DNA of 64,000 bases from Porodaedalea pini (GCA_002794775.1 NBAY01000020.1:531554-595553), one strand, 5' to 3'; shown: positions 1 to 11,192, counted from the stretch's first letter. The notes: generated by a model not told the origin, from the letters alone. Made by a program: numbers and translations.

Positions 1-1420
1 CATTCATAAGGTGGGATTTCCTACAAACTGGAGCTATGACTTTTTTTTTTTTTTTTTGCTAGACCTTACATTAAAAAAGCTGGTAGTACTAGTACCCAAT
101 AATGTAGAACTCCATGTGAGTAGATTACGGTAATCGTTCTATGATGTCCCGTGTGTCGAGCTTTTGTGATTATCTATGAGCATATTAACGGGATTCAATA
201 TATATGCCAATATTACTGTAATGTCGGTCATCAGCATGGCTCGTTGGAAATGAAAATCATCCTGACCACGCCGCGTGCGAAAGACGTAGATTTCAGATCG
301 AGCGGAAGCAAAGACTCGGAGCCGGACAGGCTTCGAAGAGAAACGAGGGGATTTGCAGAGGCGGTGCGCGAGGCTGTCGGGCGCTAGCTATAGTTATTGG
401 CCAATGTTTATCGTTAGATGCTGGAGTGACTTTGCGCGGTCCAAACTGGCTGGTTGAATGGGAGTCCAATATTCTGATACCGAACATGAGAGAGAAAGTT
501 TTCCGTAACACGCAAGGTAACATTTACGAGGAGAGTAGTTATCGCCGTAAGTGGCTAAATAACGTTTAGACGTCCGAGCGCTATTTGACATACGCACATG
601 GCATGCTGTTGAGTAAATTGACGACAACAGTGGTGCATGACAAGCACGCGTACGGCGTGAAACAGTTCCCAGATGCAGACAAGTTTGGTATTCGAGCTCC
701 GCTCGAAAAACAAATGCGCGACCGGGATCATGTGTGGTTTCTTGACAGCTTGCTATCTTCACGGTCAAGTCTCCTAATTCGTCTCCCAACTGTATTCAGA
801 TCTGGAACTCAATATTAATGCTAGCGCCGCCGCGTGATGAGTCGTATTCAATTGATGCGCCACATGTGCGTGTGCTTGTGTCTCAACACCGTCGTCACCG
901 GATTCGCCTACCACAGCCTTCTCATTCTTCCCTGGATCGATATTAATCCCTTCAGAGCAAAGTCTCTTGTTGTAAGGCTGTCTTCTGAATATCGGAGACG
1001 TGCAAGTTCCGGGCAGAGGTTCCTGTCCTTCCCACAACGACTCTATTCGCCTTCTCCAAATTTTACGGTGTCTGACGCGCCCACTCAGAGTCATCGCACC
1101 GATGCAGCCGCGTTTCGGGGCATCGCTCTCCGTTCACGAGACGCTTCTGTGCGACGAACGCTCATCGACGATTGGACAGAAATGGGTAGATGATGGAATG
1201 GGGAGTCGTCAAATGCGGGTCTAAGTCCTAAATGTGTATCAAAGGTGCAGAGAAAGCTCGCCTCGTGGGATGCTATGACATGATTCAGACATGCACATTG
1301 AACTCCACATCAAACATTTCCACACTTCCTCACTTCTTGCGTCCTTTGCATCTGAAAATCTCGTGGAAGAAGTCCTGCCCACGCTACGCGCTTCATACAT
1401 AACCCTTTTTGGGCACTATC
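1..1420. other. gene-poor left end, no supported gene
   Basis: Short open frames on both strands overlap each other, lack splice structure that extends them and show no recognisable motif. A T-run of 17 sits near position 41-57. I see no RNA gene, repeat or promoter here that can be tied to a gene other than the TATA-like site at 1421. Confidence 0.5.
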
Positions 1421-1427
1421 TATAAGA
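1421..1427 (+). promoter_or_regulatory. TATA-like box of the membrane-protein gene
   Basis: TATAAGA lies 120 bp upstream of the ATG at 1541 and is the only TATA-like motif in the preceding few hundred bases. Spacing suits a core promoter with a 5' UTR of about 90 nt. Inference from motif and position only. Confidence 0.35.
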
Positions 1428-1540
1428 TGTGCCACCTTCTGCCCCTTCAACTCCCACCTTGCACCTTGGCCCCCACTGTCTGAGTAGCGGGGGGAGCGAC
1501 AACGACAACTCTGAAGTTGCTTACCGTTCCACTAGTCACG

Positions 1541-2441
1541 ATGAACGGTGCATTTCGCTCTGTTGCTTTGCTGCTGTCAACCGCGTTTGGCATAATTGGC
1601 ATGTCTGTCGGAATCAACGCGTTGGTCAAGTGCGTATCTCAACTGTGCTTTGCACGATCGTTCGCGTATTCATGTCCTTATAGATCGAACGACTTGAAGA
1701 GCTTCGTCAAGTCCCATGCGCCGACAGGGGTCACCGTGAACCTCACCACTCACGGTCAGTCGTCCATTAATATTGTTCTCTATCGTCATATATAGAAAAA
1801 AACTCACAAACGATCTCGTGAATAGATATCTTCGACTCGGGTGTAGTGGTCACCGTCGGCTCGGCCCTCCTGGCTCTCACGTCTGCGATAACCCTGCTTT
1901 TCACCGCTTTCCGCCCGCACTCGCGCAAACCCCACCGCATCGCGTCGCTCCTCCATTTTTTCTGGGCGCTGTGGATCTTCGCGTCCCTGGTCGCGTACGA
2001 CGTCATCGCGCGCAACAGGCAGGCGAAGGTCACGGCGTTCCTGGGCGGCTCCCAGCTCCCCGACAGCATCGTGCAGGCGCAAGAACAGGCGTTGGGCGTG
2101 ACGCCTGTGTATTGGAACCATCACTACCGTATGTGTTTTTTTTTTTTCTTTCTTTCTTTCTGACATTTAGGGAACATGGTATGCTGATTCCGAGAATAGT
2201 CCGACTCCTGGCTATCCTCCCGTGGTTCGCCTTCCTGTTCGGCGTCACCGCAGGCGTGGCGCTCCTTCGCGCGTCGAACACCGCGTCGGACACAACGCAC
2301 CTCTCTGCTTCGCGGGACGCTGCCGCCGCCGGTGTGGGCGAGACGGGCCGCGATGAGAAGGAGGCGCGGAGGAACGAGGTGGAGCCCGGGAAGATGAGTT
2401 CGGAGAAGCGCGATTCGGTCTATATGCGCGATAATGTGTGA
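1541..2441 (+). CDS. four-pass integral membrane protein, 234 aa
   Basis: Exons 1541-1629, 1684-1754, 1826-2128 and 2200-2441 join in frame (705 nt, 234 aa plus stop) through three GT-AG introns of 54, 71 and 71 nt. The last acceptor is the AG at 2198-2199, not the nearer one at 2170, because only this keeps the frame open (junction reads HHYLRLLAIL). Four hydrophobic segments are visible: about residues 6-28, a second from GVVVTVGSALL onward, a third around HFFWALWIFASLVAY and a fourth at LLAILPWFAFLFGVTAGVALL. The C-terminal ~55 residues are hydrophilic and charged, so probably cytosolic. The topology resembles small fungal tetraspan or MARVEL-like proteins, but I recognise no signature, so no function is assigned. 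The ATG at 1541 is the first in-frame ATG. Confidence 0.7.
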
Positions 2442-4006
2442 GGTTTGAGCCACTAAGGTTATTATTTCTCGGTTGTGGATTTTTCTTTTTCTTTTTTTTT
2501 TTTCTTATTGTTACTTCAAAGTGATATTACACAAGAGAGGGGTGTCCCGATTATGGATATGATTAATTTTTTCTCGATGTGCCGTGGTTTATCGCGTTCG
2601 CGAGATATGAGAATCGAGATGGTTCGCATTACCTTGAGATGCTAATATTAATCCATGTAGTACGCGATTTGCAACGAGCCGCAGAGAGCGGCTTTGTGTA
2701 AATTGTAAAGCGCGCACGTGCATGTCACGTGAAGTGAGCGCGTCGAGCCAGTGTCGATTGATGTGCTATTTTCTCTGTGAATTCTGCACAGTACCTGCTC
2801 ATTAGTACTCAAGGCATGTTCTCAGGAGAAAATATGTAAATAGAGCAATAAATTGACTGTGTAGTGGTGAGATCACAAGTGCAGCTGTCTGTTCTCTCAA
2901 CATTTCCACTGAGATTCAAAATTATGGCTCCTACTCTACATATTCTTTCCTGTACTGTATTAGTATATGACTATATCAACATCTCCTGAAAGTTTGAAGC
3001 CAATCCATTCAGTATTGATGGTCCAGCAGCAAGATTTGTGTTCCACTTCAAGCTCTTTCCACCCTCCTTTTCTCACAACAGGTTTTGCAGAGTAGAACAC
3101 AAATCTTGCTGCTGCACCATGAATACTGAATGGATTGGCTTCAAACTTTCAGGAGATGTTGATATAGTCATATACTTAATTTACAGTTACAGGAAAGAAT
3201 TTTATAGGTAGATGTAGGGGAGCCATAATTTTTGAATCTCAGTGGAAATGGGTGAGAGAACAGACCAGCTGCACTTCTTTGATCTCCGCCCACCTACACA
3301 GTAAATTTATTGCTCCATATTTTACATATTTATTCTCCTGAGAACCGTGCCTTTTTTTTGAGTACTTAATGAGCAGGTTCTGTGCAGAATTCACAGAGAA
3401 AATAGGCATTCATTCTAATTTTTCGACACTTTGGCTCTGACGCGGCTCACTTCACGTGACATGCACGTGTCGCAGGACTTATGAAAATGGCTGTATTGGC
3501 TTTGCGTCGATCGCCGTCGATCATTTTTTGCTCGTTCATTCTCGTACTGCAGCTATTTAACTTTGAACATTGACTCCCTGATATGAACAGATGATATATG
3601 GTAATGTCAAGGATGAGTAGAGCTGAATAATCTCGGGGATTTCTGGTCGTAAGTCGTGACAGATAAATTGAGATTGAGATTGAGATTGGCGTTCCATCGG
3701 CGACTGCGGAAGAATATGAATGTCTCGGACGACGGGCGAGCGGACTCAATTTAAACAAGCTTAAGACAGTACTAGTACTAGTTGAGCCAGCACTACGCGC
3801 TTATTTAAGGACGCCGAGGATGGAGAGCTTTGGAAGAACAGAACAAATGGAAACGATACGCCGTGAACTCAAGACAACACGAAAAGCGAGACCCAATCCC
3901 TCTCGATATCTATTGTACGCGGATAACTCGAACACACAGGCATTCATTGTTAAACGGATAAATTTGGTTCCGAAGTGAGTGAGACACGGAAGACGTGCCT
4001 GTGTGC
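2442..4006. other. intergenic tract containing a large inverted repeat
   Basis: Apart from the inverted repeat listed separately there is no convincing coding frame. A short run of GAGATT repeats sits near 3668-3690. The 3' end leads into the promoter of the next gene. Confidence 0.5.
2713..3472. repeat. ~760 bp inverted repeat (fold-back element)
   Basis: The left arm (about 2713-3048) reads again as its reverse complement in the right arm (about 3090-3472), separated by about 41 bp. Matching landmarks include CACGTGCATGTCACGTG at the outer ends, the GTGAATTCTGCACAG tract, the GCAGCTG region and the inner AGCAGCAAGATTTGTGTT block. The arms differ by scattered substitutions and small indels. 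No target-site duplication is obvious and no transposase is encoded. It could be a fold-back or MITE-like element, or a duplicated-inverted segment; transcripts would form a long hairpin. Confidence 0.8.
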
Positions 4007-4014
4007 TATAAAAG
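4007..4014 (+). promoter_or_regulatory. TATA box of hypothetical gene at 4118
   Basis: TATAAAAG lies 104 bp before the ATG at 4118. Between them are pyrimidine-rich, CA-repeat and CAC-repeat sequences typical of a 5' UTR. Confidence 0.55.
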
Positions 4015-4117
4015 TAGGCTTTGGTCTCCCCCCTCATGCATCTCTACACCCCCTTCATCGCACACACACGCACACACACTCATCACCACCACCACCACCT
4101 CGATTCAAGTTCACACG

Positions 4118-5430
4118 ATGTGCACTACGTGGTACCTCTCGATGCCTGTCGGCACGATATTCGCCTTCCGCGTCAACGCGCAGGCGACGCTCGGGCATCT
4201 CCACGATGCCGAGCTTGACACGCAGCTCTCCGCCGAAGACGCGGAGCGCAAGACGTTGGTCGGATACGTCCGAGACGTAAGTAGTAAAAAAAACATTCTT
4301 GCATTGTTAGCATGGCTACACGCATTAAGATACTTGCTCACTCTGACCCTCATCTCCGCAGGTTTCGCCCAACGGGCTCGACATCGGATTGCTAGTCTCG
4401 GAGGCGCACGCGTACGACGGAAGCGCCCCGATCGACCCCTTCACCCGGCCATTCGGAAAGGCCTCGCGGTGCATACTGAGACCAACGACGCTCCTGCGGC
4501 TACCGCCCCGCGCGCGCGCCGCCACTCGCACCCTTTGCTCAACGCGCCGCACCCGCTCTTCGGCGGTGCCGCCGCCTCCTCCCGCAATCCGTTCTCCTCC
4601 ATCACCGCGCTGCCCGTCCTGCAACCAAAACTGCAGATGAAGGGCACGGGGAGCGAGGGCTTCCTCGCCGCGCTCGCCACCCACGCGCCGTCGCTCCACC
4701 CAACGGCGGCCCTGCCCGCGTCCTGGGGCCGCGCGTTCGCCTACCGTCCTAATCTCGGGAAAACGCGCGTCGGAACCGGCAAAGCGGATGCGGATGCGCG
4801 CAGCAGCATGCACCTTAGCGGTCAAGACGACTGCGGCGCACTGCGCGTCCCGCTCGGCGCGCGCCACCGCCTCGTCGTTGGGGGCTACTCCGCCAAAGCG
4901 TCGCGGCGCGCCCGCAGACGCGCTTTTCGCGCAGGGAGATCGCGCGTGCGGAGCGCGTTATGGACGGGCTGAGGGAGGAGGAGGAAGAGGAGAGAGAGGA
5001 GCGGGCAAGGGAGCGGGAGATGTACGGGTATGACACGCCAACGACGACGACGACGTCGTCGTCGTCGCCTACCTCCACTTCAAGCTCGGGAACGAGTAGC
5101 GTCGGATTCGGAGGCGAGGACAGCTCGCGCTCCTCGCTGTCCGAGGGATCCTCCTCGTCGACCGACCTCGGCGATAACAGCAAACCCAGCGATGCGCGCG
5201 CCTCCGAGTCGCCGCGCGTGCTCCCGATCGTCATTGATATCATCCTGGACCTCGAGTCGGTGGCCTCGCTGCCCGCGTCGCCCGAAGAGTTCGAGCAGGC
5301 GATCGCGCGCCTTGAGAGGATGGAGCGCGGCGCTCGGAGGCGGATCGGGGACAGCATTGATGAGTGGACTGCCGTCTTGAAAGAGGACGGAGACAAGTGG
5401 AAGACAGGTGAGGCTGAGTTCGCGGTGTAG
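4118..5430 (+). CDS. hypothetical protein, Ser/Glu-rich C-terminus; frame change unresolved
   Basis: Exon 1 (4118-4276, 53 codons, starts MCTTWYLSMPVG) ends at a GTAAGT donor and joins phase 0 to an acceptor at 4361 (next residues VSPNGLDIGLLVSEAHAYDG). Near 4455-4465 the most protein-like reading moves from this frame to another (GKGLAVHTETNDAPAATAP, then NPFSSITALPVLQPKLQMKG), with no good intron between, so a frameshift or sequence error is likely. A further switch before about 4945 leads to the final frame, which has a Glu/Arg stretch, a Thr/Ser-rich stretch and the end at 5430. No domain is recognised. TATA box and UTR support a real transcription unit, but the internal structure is uncertain and it may be a pseudogene. 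Confidence 0.45.
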
Positions 5431-5734
5431 ACTCTTGCATTTTGTACACTCCGTTTTTCGCTGCGTATACCTATGATACCATCTTATATGTTCGTCCAGC
5501 TGTTGATTGATTTGAAAGAACCAAGAAGGGGAATGTCTTCAAATGCAGACGTTAGTGTCAAAGGATAAGTTTAAAGCCCAATCGGTAATATTGATCCAGA
5601 TGTAATGCCAGTGCCGAGTGCTCGCGTCAGATGAAACCAGTAGAGCTCAGTTCCCAAAAGAAAGGTACCGCCTTGGAAGCAACATTGGTGTATTGCTTGC
5701 TTCAAATCCTGACTGGAAGTCCACATTTTGAAAG
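5431..5734. repeat. dispersed repeat shared with 13.8-14.04 kb
   Basis: About 5500-5720 is a diverged copy of about 13830-14040: both contain TGTCTTCAAATGCAG or TGGCTTCAAATGCAG, GTCAAAGGATA, GCGTCAGATGAAA, and a TATCGCTTG/TATTGCTTG run in the same order. No coding potential is evident. Here the repeat directly abuts an OYE relic. Confidence 0.45.
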
Positions 5735-6166
5735 CATCTGACGCCATAGAAGCCCTCGAAGTACCTCGAGGATTTCTTCGTGGGTGCGTGAATGCGCGGT
5801 TTGGAAGTGGATACTATGATAGACCTTCGCCCGGGACCTGCACGCGCGGATCGCAAGGTCGGACAGCGGGATGCCGGATGCGGATACGAAGGGATACGGT
5901 CCGCTCGGGTTCTTTGGCGAGACTGCGCGTCACTCCAGACACCCTATACATGATCGTAGCCACCAGCCTTTGCGGTGATGGAGGTACCCTCGGTAACGAG
6001 GAGAGAACTGGGGATGCTCGCGCGTTGGGTGCAATAGTCCATCTTGACGTCTGTAGGGACATGCGTGTCATCGGCACTGGAACGCATAAGGGGGCGCAAG
6101 AACCACCCGATGAGGGAGGTCGAATTTTCTGACGCGAATGGACCGACTGGAAGAGATTTGTACTTG
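5735..6166 (-). pseudogene. Old Yellow Enzyme relic
   Basis: Read on the minus strand from 6166, the DNA follows the OYE exon 1 pattern: KLFQ, a [13 protein letters not shown] stretch, THVPTD, YCTQRAS, the SLL and GGYDH parts and the WSDAQ block, but only by changing frames. It then jumps straight to the middle of exon 2 (GPYPFVSAS-like and EILEY-like DNA near 5750-5800). The body with the active site and the C-terminal half are missing. It is closest in layout to pseudogene B. Confidence 0.7.
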
Positions 6167-6904
6167 CGTGAGTCATCTGTAAACGATGTCGAGTATCGAG
6201 TGATGTCTCTTCGCGTGATGCTTGCCTTTAAGACTTTCCCGACCGGGGGGGGGGGGGGTTAATCGGGTATCGTGTATGGATGTCAATAGTTCTCGGTGAC
6301 AAAGTCATCAATCCTATAGACTGATGACATCGGGGAACGATGAACGAGAGCAAAGACAGCATTATATTATTAACTCGTGCGAAAGAGTGATTTTTTTTTC
6401 AGACTAGTACTCAAACAAAACTCGGAGATCGGCCAAGTGGGTTTGATTCCGCGCGAAGATAGTGCAATTATTCTATGTCCGACCTTATACCTGTCAACTC
6501 TGTAGAGATAGGATTATGAATAGTAGAGCACCCACCTTGGTCACTCGTTCTTGAAGTCCAGGTCGAAGATATCGCTAAATCGCGCCACGACGCTTCTTGT
6601 CGCCCCGAACTTCTAGAAAACCGCGGCCGCATGTCTCCTGCCAGTCCCTACCGGGGAGCTCTACTATCTGAAAGCTGAAGATGGCCTGTGCACTGGATGC
6701 ACACGGAGACCCTGTTCCTCGATCTGTCTTCCAAATTCCCTCTGTGTTGAACGCAGCTCCGGTACAAGTCTGGCGAGCTCGGCGAATGTATGATTCTACC
6801 CATTCGAGTAATTCCGAGCAAAACCACACAACAAAGGAAGATTATGTAATGGATAGCTCGAAAATCTATATTCCTGCCAAAGTCTAAAAAAATACGAAAG
6901 CTAT
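6167..6904. other. intergenic, partly duplicated at 9.77-9.96 kb
   Basis: Contains a run of 14 G at 6245-6258. About 6259-6450 is a diverged copy of 9758-9965 (shared ATAGTTCT, CCTATAGACTG, ACTCAAACA and CTCGGAGATCGGCCA landmarks), showing that OYE units were duplicated with flanking DNA. No supported gene; open frames at 6575-6887 lack motifs. Confidence 0.5.
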
Positions 6905-8280
6905 CTAAAGGTTAGCATGCGCGCGCTCGTCCCTCTTCGCCTTGTAGAGTGCCTCCGTCTCCGCATCGGCAAATGCATAATCGATATATCCCTCCGGTGT
7001 ACCAGGCGTGTAAAACTTTGTGCGGTCGTACGGAGTGAATGGAATGTCGTTCTTAATCCGCGCCGGAAGATCGGGCTGGAATATAAAACGTCAGTAAACA
7101 AATGGAAGGATTGAAAATGCGTTGACGTACGTTGGAAATATAGTATCGTCCGAAGACGATGAGATCGCCCTTCTCCTCTGCGTCTGCGAGAGCGGATTCA
7201 GCTGTGTATCCGCCCGCGCTCAGATACACCGAGCCGTTCTTCTCGCTGTCGGGCCCGTTCCAAATGGCGCGAAGGAAGTCGTTCGACTCACCAGCGAGTG
7301 CCGTACGGTCGAACATACCTGCAACGCGCGGCTCGGCGACGTGCAGGTACGCAAAGCGGGGGTAGGCCTCGCGGATGCGGCTGACGAGGTACGCAAAGGT
7401 GGGCTGCGGGTGCTCCATGTGCATCCCTGTCATCATCCCAAAGCAGGTTAGAAAAGGAATGAAGAAAACAGTCGTAGAAGCTTAGGAGCTTGCCTTGGAC
7501 AGTGTTGAATGGACTGAGCCGAATGGAGGTCCTCTCCTCGCCAACAACGCTCACGATCTTCTTGATGGACTCGAGCGCGAAACGCGAACGGTTCTCGATA
7601 CTCCCACCCCACTGGTCTGTGCGTCTATTGCACGTATCCTGCAAGAATTGATCAATGAGGTAGCCGTGTGCGCCGTGGATCTCGACGCCGTCGAATCCTG
7701 CACGGTGCACCGCGTTATGTGCAGCTTGGCCGAAGAGCTCAATATACTCGAGAATCTCATCATGCATGAGCGGACGCGGGGGAGGGGCGTCCTGGCGATC
7801 GGGAAGCGGGACGTCGGATGAGGATACATATGGATACGGCCCTCCTGGATTCTTAGGAGAATCGGGTAATGCAATATTAGCAGGATCAGCTGTACGTCCG
7901 AGTTGCCAGAGCTGCATGAAGATATATGACCCCTGCGCGTGGACGGCATCGGTCACCTAAACATTCTCTGTTAGCAAATGTCAAACCTGAAATGGCTAGC
8001 TATACGCGCATACCTTCTTCCAAGCCTTGACCTGCGCGTCGCTCCATATACCCGGCGCATAATCGTAACCACCCGCCTTCGCGGCAATAACCGCTGCCTC
8101 CGAGATGAGAAGAGAGCCAGGGACGCTCGCGCGCTGCGCATAGTAATCCGCCATAATATCCGTCGGAACGTGAGCCTCGTCCGCACGGAAACGCGTGAGC
8201 GGCGCGAGCACGACGCGGTGCGCGAGCTGGAGGTTCCCTACGCGAATAGGTTGAAAGAGTTTCGCGCCTGATTGCGGCAT
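6905..8280 (-). CDS. Old Yellow Enzyme family NAD(P)H:flavin oxidoreductase (copy A)
   Basis: Exons on the minus strand: 8280-8014, 7956-7494, 7426-7131, 7075-6905 (1197 nt, 398 aa). The protein starts [22 protein letters not shown], the usual OYE beta-barrel entry, and carries [14 protein letters not shown] (residues about 181-194), where H183 and H186 should bind the substrate carbonyl and Y188 donate the proton, as in plant OPR-type enzymes, then [10 protein letters not shown] and a phosphate-binding LSAGGY/VFGRYYISN C-terminus. The family uses FMN and NAD(P)H to reduce the C=C bond of alpha,beta-unsaturated carbonyls. Intron 2 (7427-7493) starts with GC rather than GT (GCAAGC...ACAG). It is the only intact member of this left array; the physiological substrate is unknown. 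Confidence 0.92.
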
Positions 8281-8837
8281 CTGAGATGAAGATGAGAGAT
8301 AAAGAGGTAAAGGGGTAAATTAAAGAAGTATGTATCTCCTTCACAACAGCACACATCCTTTTAAAGGCGAATCGAACCTCGCCTTCCACTCTAACCTCTA
8401 CAGCTCTTACTCATCTATGCTCTTACTCATCTATTTTTCTAAGCTGACAAAACATATGAGAGCAGAGCACGCAAGCAATCAGAGAACTTACGACCGGATG
8501 CAAAAATACCAGCTGAAGTCCCGGCTTTGCAGTGCTTAGATCCATCCCGGCTATGTCAGCCGATATAAGCCTGTTAATCATAAAGAACTCGTTGAAACTG
8601 TCTCACCCTTGTTGAACCACCAGCGACGGCTATCCTTGGATTATGGTACCGTCAGCATTGGTATTGCCAACATCGAACAACCCGGGGTAACCGAAACGAT
8701 CCGGTACATTCGGGCCATTGAGCTTGGAAGCTCTCTCAAGAACGCCGAGCTGCCTACTAAATGCGGTGTGCTTCTCATCAGTCAACCCCGTGTTTCGATA
8801 AACCATCACTCCGAAACTAACAAATTGAAGCAAGTCA
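8281..8837. other. intergenic between OYE A and pseudogene B
   Basis: About 8430-8560 matches about 10940-11215 in segments (AAACATATGA then CAGAGCACGCAAGCAATC, and CCAGCTGAAGTCCCGGC with GCTTAGATCCATC), so the upstream region of copy A was duplicated together with copy C. One degenerate unit of the hairpin minisatellite sits at about 8513-8555. No gene seen. Confidence 0.5.
8356..8364 (-). promoter_or_regulatory. TATA-like box of OYE A
   Basis: On the minus strand the sequence TTTAAAAGG lies about 76 bp upstream of the ATG at 8280, followed by a pyrimidine-rich leader. Position suggests a core promoter element. Confidence 0.35.
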
Positions 8838-9757
8838 GTGGTACACAGAACCATTCTTCTCGCTGTTGGGCCCTTTCCAGATGGCACGCAAAAAGCCAGT
8901 CGACTCGCCTGGGTGCACTGTACGATCATCAACACCCGACACACGCGGCTCAGCTCCGTGGAGGTACGCAAAGCGGGGATACGCCTCACGGATACGGCTG
9001 ACCAGGTACGTAAGAGTGGGTTGCGGGTGCTCCATGCCCATGTCGTGGAACGTGCCGAAAGGACCTAGACGAAGCGCCGTCCTCTCCTCTCCCACCACGC
9101 TGGCTATCTTCTTGATGACTTCGAGCACGAAGTGCGTGCGGTTCTCGATGCTGCCGCCCCACTGGTCTGTGCGCTTGTTCGACATGTCCTGCGTGAACTG
9201 ATCGACGAGGTAGCCTCCTGTTCCATGGATCTCGACGCCGTCGAAGCCCGCACGGAACACTGCGTTATGTGCCGCCATGCTGAAGAGCTCGATGTACTCG
9301 AGGATTTCTTCGTGGGTGAGCAGACGCGGCTTGGTATCTTCACCCGGACCTGCATGCGGGACCCCGAAGTCAGAAAGAGGGACGTCGGACGCGGACACGA
9401 AGGGACGCGGTCCGCCTGGGTTCTCTGGCGAGTGAGGAAGTCAGGCAAAGCGCAGCGGCCTAGCGGCCAGAGCTGCATGAAGATGTGCGAGCCCTGTGCA
9501 TGAACAGCATCGACAATCTAGCTCATCTCTTCAGTGACATGTCTAGAGCCGGTAGGAAACTTCATTCATACCTTCTTCCAACCCTCTGTCTGCGCGTCGC
9601 TCCAGATACCCGGTACATTGGCGTAGCCACCAGCTTTCGCGGCGATGAAGGTACCCTCGGTGGTGAGGAGAGAACCAGGGATGCTCGCGCGTTGGGTGTA
9701 ATAGTCCATCATGATTTCCGTCGGGATATGCACATCATCGGCACAGAAACGCGTGAG
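8838..9757 (-). pseudogene. Old Yellow Enzyme pseudogene B
   Basis: The minus strand begins inside exon 1 (FCADDVHIPTEIMMDYYTQ) without the start and first ~28 codons, keeps the exon 1 donor region near 9575, has a frame change between MQLWPLGR and VSASDVPLSDFG, and ends right after KNGSVYH, losing the C-terminal quarter. The catalytic motif reads VEIHGTGGYLVDQF: the second His of the His-x-x-His pair is Gly. The intron between EERTALRLGPFGTF and GMEHPQPT is absent, as in copy D, which suggests a shared ancestor with D. It cannot encode a working enzyme. Confidence 0.85.
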
Positions 9758-10029
9758 GGGTAATCGAGCATCACGTACGAATGTCTATAGTTCTTGCTAA
9801 TAGACGTGCGGTGACAAACTCGTTAACCCTATAGACTGCTGAGAAGGGGAAACGATGATTGAGTAAAGCAGCATTACTAATTCATGCCAAAGTATGATTT
9901 GTTTTCAGACTCAAACAGAGCTCGGAGATCGGCCATACGTCTCGGCCAAGTGGTTTGATTCCGTGTCATCACCCCAGACTAGGTTAGGAAAAGAGTGGGG
10001 AAAACAGGTGGATAAGCTTGGGAGCTTAC
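9758..10029. repeat. duplicated intergenic segment
   Basis: Diverged copy of about 6259-6450 (see there). On its right side it joins intron 2 of pseudogene C directly, marking a duplication or deletion breakpoint near 9960-9985. Confidence 0.5.
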
Positions 10030-10821
10030 CTTTGAAGGTGTTGATTGGACTGAGACGAATGGCAGCCCTCTCCTCGCCGACGACGCTCACGATCTTCTTG
10101 ATGGACTCGAGCACAAAGCGCGAACGGTTTTCGATGCTTCCACCCCACTGATCTGTGCGCTTGTTGCACGTGTCTTGCAAGAATTGATCAACGAGGTAGC
10201 CGTGTGCGCCGTGGATTTCGATCGTCGAATCCTGCACGGTGCACCGCGTTATGTGCAGCTTGGCCCAAAGACTCTATATACTCGAGAATCTCATCATGCG
10301 TGAGCGGAAGAGGGGGAGGGGCATCCTGGCGATCGGGAAACGGGACGTCAGAAGAGGATACATATGGATACGGCCCTCCTGGATTCTTAGGAGAATCGGG
10401 TAATGCAATATTAGCAGGATCAGCTGTACGTCCGAGTTGCCAGAGCTGCACGAAGATATACGATCCCTGCGCGTGGACAGCATCGGTCACCTGAAGAAGA
10501 AAATATCAGGTTAAAACACGTCATGCATGAAGACTCTAGCTTTACGTGCATACCTTTCTTCCAAGCCTTGACCTGCGCGTCGCTCCATATACCCGGCACA
10601 TTATTGAAACCGCCCGCCTTCGCAGCGATAAACGCTGTTTCCGAGATGAGAAGAGAGCCTGCGACACGCGCACGCCGCGCATAGTAATCCGCCATGATAT
10701 CCGTCGGGACGTGAGCCTCGTCCGCACGCTAGCGCGTGAGCGGCGCGAGCACGACGCGGTGTGCGAGCTGGAGGCTCCCTATGCGGATGGGTTGGAAGAG
10801 TTTCGCGCCCAATCGCGGCAT
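10030..10821 (-). pseudogene. Old Yellow Enzyme pseudogene C
   Basis: Closest to copy A: exon 1 starts [22 protein letters not shown] but has a TAG in place of the Phe in PLTRFRADEA (near 10730). One extra A before the first donor shifts the frame at the end of exon 1, and a two-base deletion at about 10220 breaks FDGVEIHG. The [11 protein letters not shown] motif survives beyond the break. Exon 2 ends at a normal GTAAGC donor (10029-10024) and exons 3 and 4 are missing. Confidence 0.88.
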
Positions 10822-11192
10822 CTGAAATGAAGAGGTGAGATAAAAGGTAAGGTAATGTAAAGAATTATGCCTTTTCGCCACGGCGCTCGCCTTCAACTAT
10901 CGAATCACTCTACCATCTACAGCTCTAGATCTTACTCATCTTTCCTTCCCGGCTGACAAAACATATGAAAACAGAGCACGCAAGCAATCGGAGAACTTCC
11001 AGACGCAAAAAATATAACTTGATAAAGCAGAGAGGCTGGAGTGAAGCTGTGGAGAGTGATCCAGCTCTGCTGACATAACTTTCAACGAGGCAGATGACAA
11101 AGAACAATGACTGCACTGCACAAGATGACTCATCAAGTTCATTCGGGTATAAGACTACCCGAATTACCGGAGACTTTGTACTTATCGTCAAG
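10822..11192. other. former OYE upstream region, no gene
   Basis: Diverged copy of the region upstream of OYE A, with the same UTR-like purine and pyrimidine tracts. Open frames on the minus strand (10925-11191) show no motif. Confidence 0.45.

Noticed and set aside
4021..4218. His-rich open frame (HTHHHHHH)
   Set aside because: It arises from CAC/ACA repeats in the 5' UTR between the TATA box and the ATG at 4118 and starts at a non-ATG codon.
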